Origin: Haemophilus parainfluenzae ATCC 33392
GTDB taxonomy: Bacteria > Pseudomonadota > Gammaproteobacteria > Enterobacterales > Pasteurellaceae
Length of the DNA stretch: 64,000 bases
Assembly (NCBI RefSeq): GCF_031191205.1
Contig: NZ_CP133470.1
Span: forward strand, 2,057,001 to 2,121,000
Direction: 5' to 3'
In this document: piece after piece, positions 58,806-64,000 of the stretch
Layout: each line of letters begins with the position of its first letter
Numbering within the stretch: the stretch's first letter is position 1
Program-made: the position numbers and the translations under genes
The notes under the pieces: model-generated
Seen by the model: the letters and a program-made list of their open reading frames with translations, nothing else
Told to the model about the DNA's origin: nothing
The model's database searches: none

Positions 58806-61800
58806 TTACCAGAAGTAACCCGCACTTGCAGTTCCGCCTACTTCACCTTGAGTATTGGTTGTAAAGGATACTTTCACACCGTACTTACCATTATCAGATA
58901 AGCGAGAGTAACCTACAGCTACTGCACTTTGATTTTGGTATTGTCCTACACCAGCAGTCACTGAAGATTGACCTTCACGGTATGCCTGCATTAAGCCAGC
59001 TGTAGCTAATGCAGAAGCAGTACCAGCTTTACGGCGTTTATCCATTTTGTTTAGGCTATTGTGAATTTCATTTGTTGCTTTCTTGAGCTGATTCACATTC
59101 ACTGCATCAGTACCATCTCTACCTGGCGCTACATTGGTAATACGAGAACCACCAGCATTGATGCCATCTTTAGTCACACTTGGGCCATTGTTAATGGTTA
59201 AGCCATTATCATTGATCGTTGTGTCACCCGCTTTGATGGTTTTCGCTATAACAGTGTTTACAGAAATATCATCTTTCAGTTTCACTTTCACACCATTTGC
59301 ATCAGCAACTGTTTCGATGTTTTTATTATCACCGTTTACAGCCACTTGAGAGCCCAGTTTCTTAACGCCAGTTGTACCTTTATCTGCATTGAAGGTTAAA
59401 CCTTTGTTATTTACTGTGTCGTGTGCATCTACACCTTTATTAATATCATCTTTCGTTTTATTTGAAAGATCTACTTTGTAATCTGTCACAGTCGTTGTGC
59501 CATTTTTACGTGTAGTTGGTGCTTTGGTTACGGTTATTGCATCAGAACCATCAACGTGAGCCGAATTATCAGTAGCATTTACTTTGTAGATAGTTTGACC
59601 ATTTGAACCTTTAGTACTTGTTACAACAACATTGTCACCTGCTTCAACTTCTGTTTTCGCAGCTTTCAATTGTTTAACATTTACAGCATCAGTATCATTT
59701 TTACCTTCTGCAACATTCACTACTTTATTACCGCCGTTATCTAAACCTTTATTGGTTAAGGTAACGTTAGTTTTACCACCTTCGGTAGCTTTGATAGTGA
59801 TTCCACCATCATTCATTGTGGTTTTACCTGTGGTTACAGAAGTAAAGTCAACATCATCTTTAGTTGCAACTGTGTAAGTTGTGCTACCATCTGGATTCTT
59901 ATCAGATGTCACATTAACATTTTTGCCAGCTGCTACTTTCGTTGTAGCTTGAGCAATACCGTCTTTCAACTGTTTAACATTCACAGCATCAGTGTCATCT
60001 TCACCAGCTTTGACATCGGTAATTTTGTTACCATCAACGCTTACATTACCACCAGAGATTGTTGTTCCACCATCTTTAAACTCGATTTTTTGACCATCTT
60101 TATTTGAGATAGAATCAATATTCTTCAAGTCTTTAGCAAGTTGAACTTCTAGGGTACCCTCACCATCAGCTTTAACATTGACATTACCTGCTGCTGATTT
60201 AAATGCTTCAGATGCAGCTTTGTCAACGCCTTCACCTTTAATAGTGACTAAAGAATTTAATTTATGGCTATTAACGACTTCATTATTGCCTGTAAACTTC
60301 AAGCCATCGTTAAGTGTTGCCACTTCTTCCTTATCACCATTTGGTTTTTCGTAAACGATACGGGTCTTAGTTTTACCGTCTTTACCATCGTTACCATCAA
60401 GACCTGCTTGGCCTTGTGCAACAGTGATTTTACCGTTAGAACCATCTTTACCGTTGATGCCGATAGTACCGTCTTTACCATTTAAGGCAATGCCGTCTTT
60501 ACCATCCTCACCTTTCAGGCCGATAGAGCCATCTTTACCATTGATAGAGATACCATCTTTACCATTTTCACCTTTAACAGTGATAGTACCTGGTTCATTT
60601 TCATTACCAATGGTTACATCTTTGTTTAACCCAACTTGTAATTTCGCTTTACCGTCTTTGTCTGTGATAACTTTAGTGGTTACACTACCGTCGCCTTTAA
60701 CCGTTACAGTTTCACCAAGTTTAGCTTTAACATCATTACCATTTTCGTCAGTTAAACCAAAGCCATTATTAGTAATATTACCAATAGTATCTTTCAAATC
60801 ACCAACATTAACTGCATTATTTAAAGTGTTTCCAGTAGCATCTTCCAAGGCAACTTTATTTCCTGTTGCGTCTTTCAAGCCACTATCAACATTAACGATT
60901 TGGTTTCCACCGTTATTTAAGCCCTTATCAGTGACACTAACCGTTTTAGTGTTATCTGCATCTTTTGGTTTAACAGTTAAGCCATTACCATCGATAACAG
61001 ATTTATTACCTGTTGTTTCATCAATGAACGTTGCACTGGTTAAGTCTTGTAGCTGTTTAGCCATTTTCAGAACTAACTTGCCTGCATCATTGTCAACACG
61101 TAAGTTTTTATCTGTCACGTCTGCATTTGGATCTAACTTACCTAAAATTTCTAGCTCTTCATTAAGTTTCTTCGCAATAGAGTCACCTTTATCGCCTTTA
61201 AATTTCAAGCCATCATTAAGTGTTGCAACATCTTCTTTGATAGTTTTATTTGGATCGTTTGGATCTTTATATTCGTAAACGATACGGTTTTTGGTTTCAC
61301 CAGCTTTACCATCAACACCTGCAGGGCCTTGATCGCCTTTGATAGAAACGCCGTTTTTACCGTTTTCACCATTTAAGCCAATAGAACCATCTTTACCGTT
61401 GAGTACAACTGCAGAACCGTCTTTACCGTTCACACCAATTTGTCCATCAACACCATCTTTACCAGGTTCGCCTTTTTGACCGACTGTCACTTTATCTGCA
61501 GTAAGATCTTTAGCTAAACCAATAACAACTTTGCCATCTTTAGTCATGGTTTTGATGTTAGTTGCATCATAACGATCATCTGCTTTAGTGCCTTCACCCA
61601 CAATATCAAGTTTCTCACCTAAATCTTTGTGAATAACATCACCCGATTGTGCACCAAAATTTAAACCTTTTGCGGTTAAATTATTGGTAATTTGGGTGCC
61701 TTTAGCCTCTAATTGCTCTTCTGTTGCAGCACGGCCAGCTTTCGCATAAGTTGGACCATTCAGATCTTTATTAGTTAAGCCTGTAATATCACCTGTTTTC

Positions 61801-64000
61801 GCATCCAATTTGATTGGATTATCACCTGCGACATTAACAACTTGATCAGCTGCAAATTCAACTTTACCGTTACCATCTTTGTTCGTGATTGAAGTGATAT
61901 CTTTCAATGCGCCTTCAACATTCACTTTATATGGATCTGCTTTTGTACCTGTACCAGTTACAGAAGTATTTTTACCATTTACAAGTGCTGTTTTTGAATC
62001 TTTTAACTGTTTAACAGTCACAGCATCATTATCTTCTGTGCCTTCAGCAACATTTTTAATTTGCTTATTGCCACCATCGATACCAGTTTTAGTCACACTT
62101 GGACCACCAGTAATAGTTAAACCATCTTTGTTGATGTTTAGGTTGTTATCACCAAACTTAATTGAACCATCATTAGTTAAATTGATATCTTTAGACAATT
62201 GAACATTTAACTTACCATCTTTGTTATTCACACCAATGTTGTTTTCTGTCAATTTAGTTTTGTCTGCACCACCTACAATATCAATTTTTTGGTTAAGTTT
62301 TTTCGCTATTACTTTAGAGTCATCAGTTTGACCATCATCTCCAGCGAATTTCAAACCATCATCCATTGTTGCAACTTCACGAACAATATCTTTGCCGTCT
62401 TTGCCTTTAATTGGATTACCGTCTTTATCTTTCGGTGTGTAAACAATACGTTGTGATTTATCTGTACCTGGCTCTTGGTTCACTAAAGTTTGTGTACCAT
62501 CATTTGTTGAGATATCAACAGATTTACCGTCGCTACCATCTGCGCCTTTAGGACCAGTTAAACCGATGTGACCAACGCCATCTTTACCTGCGATAGATAC
62601 AGCGTCTTTACCATCTTTGCCGGTGATTCCGACTTTACCATCTTCACCTTTAGTACCATTTGGACCCGTGATGGTTACACCATCTTTACCGTTAGCACCA
62701 TCTTTACCATTAACCACAATTTTGTCTAAGTTGGTTAAATTGCTATCTAAAGAATAAGTATAAGTATGATCATCACCATTAATGATTTGTTTAACTTTTA
62801 AGTTTTTACCTGCATCGAAGTTTACCACTGCGCCTGGTTTCACTTTCGTTGCAGTTGATGTGCCATCAAGCTCACCCGTTGATTTCGTTGCATTCGCTAA
62901 CCAACCACTGTTATTGATTGCTTCAACGACAGTTTTCACGGTTGCTAAGCCATTATCACCTTTAACGCCAGGTTTGCCATCTTTACCGTTTGCACCGTGT
63001 TCGATCTCACCGATGTTTACATCATATTTAACCACACCATTTGCACCTACAGATGCTGTCGTGAAGTTACCATTTGTGAAGTCTAAACCATCAGATACTT
63101 TCACTGTGTTCTTAGTTGCAGTATCACCGTTAGATTTATATGCTAATTCTGCATCGCCTAAATTTTGTGCAATAGCATTAACGGTATATGTTTTTTGACC
63201 CGTTGTTGCATCAGTATCTGTATCAACAGTTACGTTTTGTCCTGCTTTAACAACCGAACCTAAACCAGTAATGACCTTTTTACCGGCATCTGTAATATTG
63301 CTTAAGTCATTTTTCGCAACACCTGTGATAACTGCTTTTTCATTAGCAACATCTTGACCATTGCCATCTAAATAAGTCATGGTTACGTTACCGCTGTTAT
63401 CCACAGCATACTCGCCTGGTTTAATATGACGTTCAGCTGCTTTCACTGCATTTAATTGGCTAACATTCACAGCATCGGTATTATTTGTACCCGCTTTCAC
63501 ATTTGTGATTGCTTTATTACCTGCATTAATACCCTCTTTAGTCACACTTGGACCATTGGTGATTGTTAAACCATCTTTGTTAATGCTTAAGTTATTATCG
63601 CCAAACTTAATTGAACCAGCATCAGTTAAATTGATATCTTTAGATAATTGAACATTTAACTTACCATCTTTGTTATTCACGCCAATGTTGTTTTCTGTCA
63701 ATTTAGTTTTATCTGCACCACCTACAATATCAACTTTTTGGTTAAGTTTTTTCGCAATTACTTTAGAGTCATCTGTTTGACCATCATCTCCTGCGAATTT
63801 CAAACCATCATCCATTGTTGCAACTTCACGAACAATATCTTTGCCGTCTTTGCCTTTAATTGGATTACCGTCTTTATCTTTCGGTGTGTAAACAATACGT
63901 TGTGATTTATCTGTACCTGGCTCTTGGTTCACTAAAGTTTGTGTACCATCATTTGTTGAGATATCAACAGATTTACCGTCGCTACCATCTGCGCCTTTAG
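58806..64000 (-). CDS. Trimeric autotransporter adhesin, 3' part (Hia/Hsf-like, YadA anchor)
   Basis: A surface adhesin, open to the window edge; at least 1731 residues here, with the N-terminal signal and head outside. The C-terminus (about the last 80 residues, from NKMDKRRKAGTASALATAG to AGYFW) is the YadA anchor, whose trimer forms the outer-membrane pore. Upstream are six DAVN-type necks (NVAEGKNDTDAVNVKQL and relatives) and blocks rich in GKDG/GEDG. Three such blocks are each followed by an RIVY...VATLNDGLKF module; the region 62090-62551 repeats almost exactly at 63539-64000 (1449 bp apart). An internal Met near 63932 is not a start; the repeat continues past it. Confidence 0.93.
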   Translation of the reverse strand, partial: KGADGSDGKSVDISTNDGTQTLVNQEPGTDKSQRIVYTPKDKDGNPIKGKDGKDIVREVATMDDGLKFAGDDGQTDDSKVIAKKLNQKVDIVGGADKTKLTENNIGVNNKDGKLNVQLSKDINLTDAGSIKFGDNNLSINKDGLTITNGPSVTKEGINAGNKAITNVKAGTNNTDAVNVSQLNAVKAAERHIKPGEYAVDNSGNVTMTYLDGNGQDVANEKAVITGVAKNDLSNITDAGKKVITGLGSVVKAGQNVTVDTDTDATTGQKTYTVNAIAQNLGDAELAYKSNGDTATKNTVKVSDGLDFTNGNFTTASVGANGVVKYDVNIGEIEHGANGKDGKPGVKGDNGLATVKTVVEAINNSGWLANATKSTGELDGTSTATKVKPGAVVNFDAGKNLKVKQIINGDDHTYTYSLDSNLTNLDKIVVNGKDGANGKDGVTITGPNGTKGEDGKVGITGKDGKDAVSIAGKDGVGHIGLTGPKGADGSDGKSVDISTNDGTQTLVNQEPGTDKSQRIVYTPKDKDGNPIKGKDGKDIVREVATMDDGLKFAGDDGQTDDSKVIAKKLNQKIDIVGGADKTKLTENNIGVNNKDGKLNVQLSKDINLTNDGSIKFGDNNLNINKDGLTITGGPSVTKTGIDGGNKQIKNVAEGTEDNDAVTVKQLKDSKTALVNGKNTSVTGTGTKADPYKVNVEGALKDITSITNKDGNGKVEFAADQVVNVAGDNPIKLDAKTGDITGLTNKDLNGPTYAKAGRAATEEQLEAKGTQITNNLTAKGLNFGAQSGDVIHKDLGEKLDIVGEGTKADDRYDATNIKTMTKDGKVVIGLAKDLTADKVTVGQKGEPGKDGVDGQIGVNGKDGSAVVLNGKDGSIGLNGENGKNGVSIKGDQGPAGVDGKAGETKNRIVYEYKDPNDPNKTIKEDVATLNDGLKFKGDKGDSIAKKLNEELEILGKLDPNADVTDKNLRVDNDAGKLVLKMAKQLQDLTSATFIDETTGNKSVIDGNGLTVKPKDADNTKTVSVTDKGLNNGGNQIVNVDSGLKDATGNKVALEDATGNTLNNAVNVGDLKDTIGNITNNGFGLTDENGNDVKAKLGETVTVKGDGSVTTKVITDKDGKAKLQVGLNKDVTIGNENEPGTITVKGENGKDGISINGKDGSIGLKGEDGKDGIALNGKDGTIGINGKDGSNGKITVAQGQAGLDGNDGKDGKTKTRIVYEKPNGDKEEVATLNDGLKFTGNNEVVNSHKLNSLVTIKGEGVDKAASEAFKSAAGNVNVKADGEGTLEVQLAKDLKNIDSISNKDGQKIEFKDGGTTISGGNVSVDGNKITDVKAGEDDTDAVNVKQLKDGIAQATTKVAAGKNVNVTSDKNPDGSTTYTVATKDDVDFTSVTTGKTTMNDGGITIKATEGGKTNVTLTNKGLDNGGNKVVNVAEGKNDTDAVNVKQLKAAKTEVEAGDNVVVTSTKGSNGQTIYKVNATDNSAHVDGSDAITVTKAPTTRKNGTTTVTDYKVDLSNKTKDDINKGVDAHDTVNNKGLTFNADKGTTGVKKLGSQVAVNGDNKNIETVADANGVKVKLKDDISVNTVIAKTIKAGDTTINDNGLTINNGPSVTKDGINAGGSRITNVAPGRDGTDAVNVNQLKKATNEIHNSLNKMDKRRKAGTASALATAGLMQAYREGQSSVTAGVGQYQNQSAVAVGYSRLSDNGKYGVKVSFTTNTQGEVGGTASAGYFW
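62090..64000. repeat. Long direct repeat in the adhesin gene (1449-bp period)
   Basis: The stretch 62090-62551 is repeated, with few differences, at 63539-64000 (same order, offset 1449 bases, in frame: 483 codons). Shared features are the KDKDGNPIKGKDG / GDDGQTDDSKVIAKKLNQK segment and the TNDGTQTLVNQEPGTDKSQ segment. Near-identity suggests recent duplication or gene conversion. A third and fourth, diverged, version of the RIVY module lie at 61275 and 60351. Confidence 0.85.

Noticed and set aside
60424-61278. A 284-residue plus-strand frame rich in Leu, Pro and Ser, and several like it, opposite the adhesin
   Set aside because: It is the antisense of a repeat-rich coding gene, has low-complexity composition and no ribosome binding site; the minus-strand adhesin frame explains the openness.
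60351-63999. Short regularly spaced repeats resembling a CRISPR array
   Set aside because: The repeats are in-frame GKDG/DAVN coding modules with variable spacing; there are no conserved 28-37 bp repeats with unique spacers, and no cas genes.

Overview
The window looks like a piece of a Pasteurellaceae chromosome, most likely Haemophilus of the H. influenzae / H. parainfluenzae group. The evidence is dozens of copies of the Hin-type DNA uptake signal (AAGTGCGGT or its complement), often as inverted pairs acting as terminators, an AT-rich composition, and gene blocks that match Haemophilus order (xthA with a DUF695/RraB gene and an RluA-like gene; hns-purU-aroA; folE/moeA-moeB; rsmI/lpoA-yraN-diaA-dolP; rsuA-bcr). 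H. parainfluenzae is my best guess, but the species is inference.

Layout. 1-6.7 kb: 5' part of uvrB, a DnaA-box cluster, tRNA-Asn, a DUF695-RraB gene, xthA, a CPA1 antiporter, an RluA-type synthase and cardiolipin synthase. 6.7-11.5 kb: a NhaC-family transporter behind a clear lysine riboswitch (hence a probable lysine transporter), then hns, purU and aroA. 11.5-17.7 kb: a Bcr/CflA exporter, folE, moeA-moeB, a small membrane protein and a YedE/TusA pair for sulfur or selenium handling. 17.7-24.3 kb (minus strand): a YD-repeat exported protein, pntAB, tldD, rsmI. 24.4-33.6 kb (plus strand): lpoA, yraN, diaA, dolP, nrdA - small ORF - nrdB, lysS.

33.7-41.3 kb (minus strand) is a nutrient-scavenging block: a MetE-like methyltransferase behind a MetJ-type operator, codBA behind a PurR operator, and pxpB-pxpC-pxpA with an NRAMP-family transporter (5-oxoproline use). 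41.4-58.6 kb: fbp, lptF/lptG, pepA, an EEP-family phosphatase, ytfE, an LTA-synthase-like phosphotransferase, malic enzyme, a DUF1919 gene, rsuA, a second Bcr/CflA exporter, catalase, an AGCS amino-acid:Na+ symporter and nagK. 58.8 kb to the window end: the 3' part of a large trimeric autotransporter adhesin with long internal repeats, still open at the edge.

The window is mainly core metabolism with no phage, IS element or CRISPR array. Its interest lies in regulation that can be read from the DNA (lysine riboswitch with a start-codon hairpin; NrdR, MetJ, PurR, FNR, CRP and OxyR-like sites; an operator-like palindrome before moeA), an inverted pair of REP-like hairpins between nrdA and nrdB, a MoeB that has lost both zinc half-sites, an orphan reading frame before lysS, and the modular adhesin. 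I found no convincing wholly new multi-gene system.
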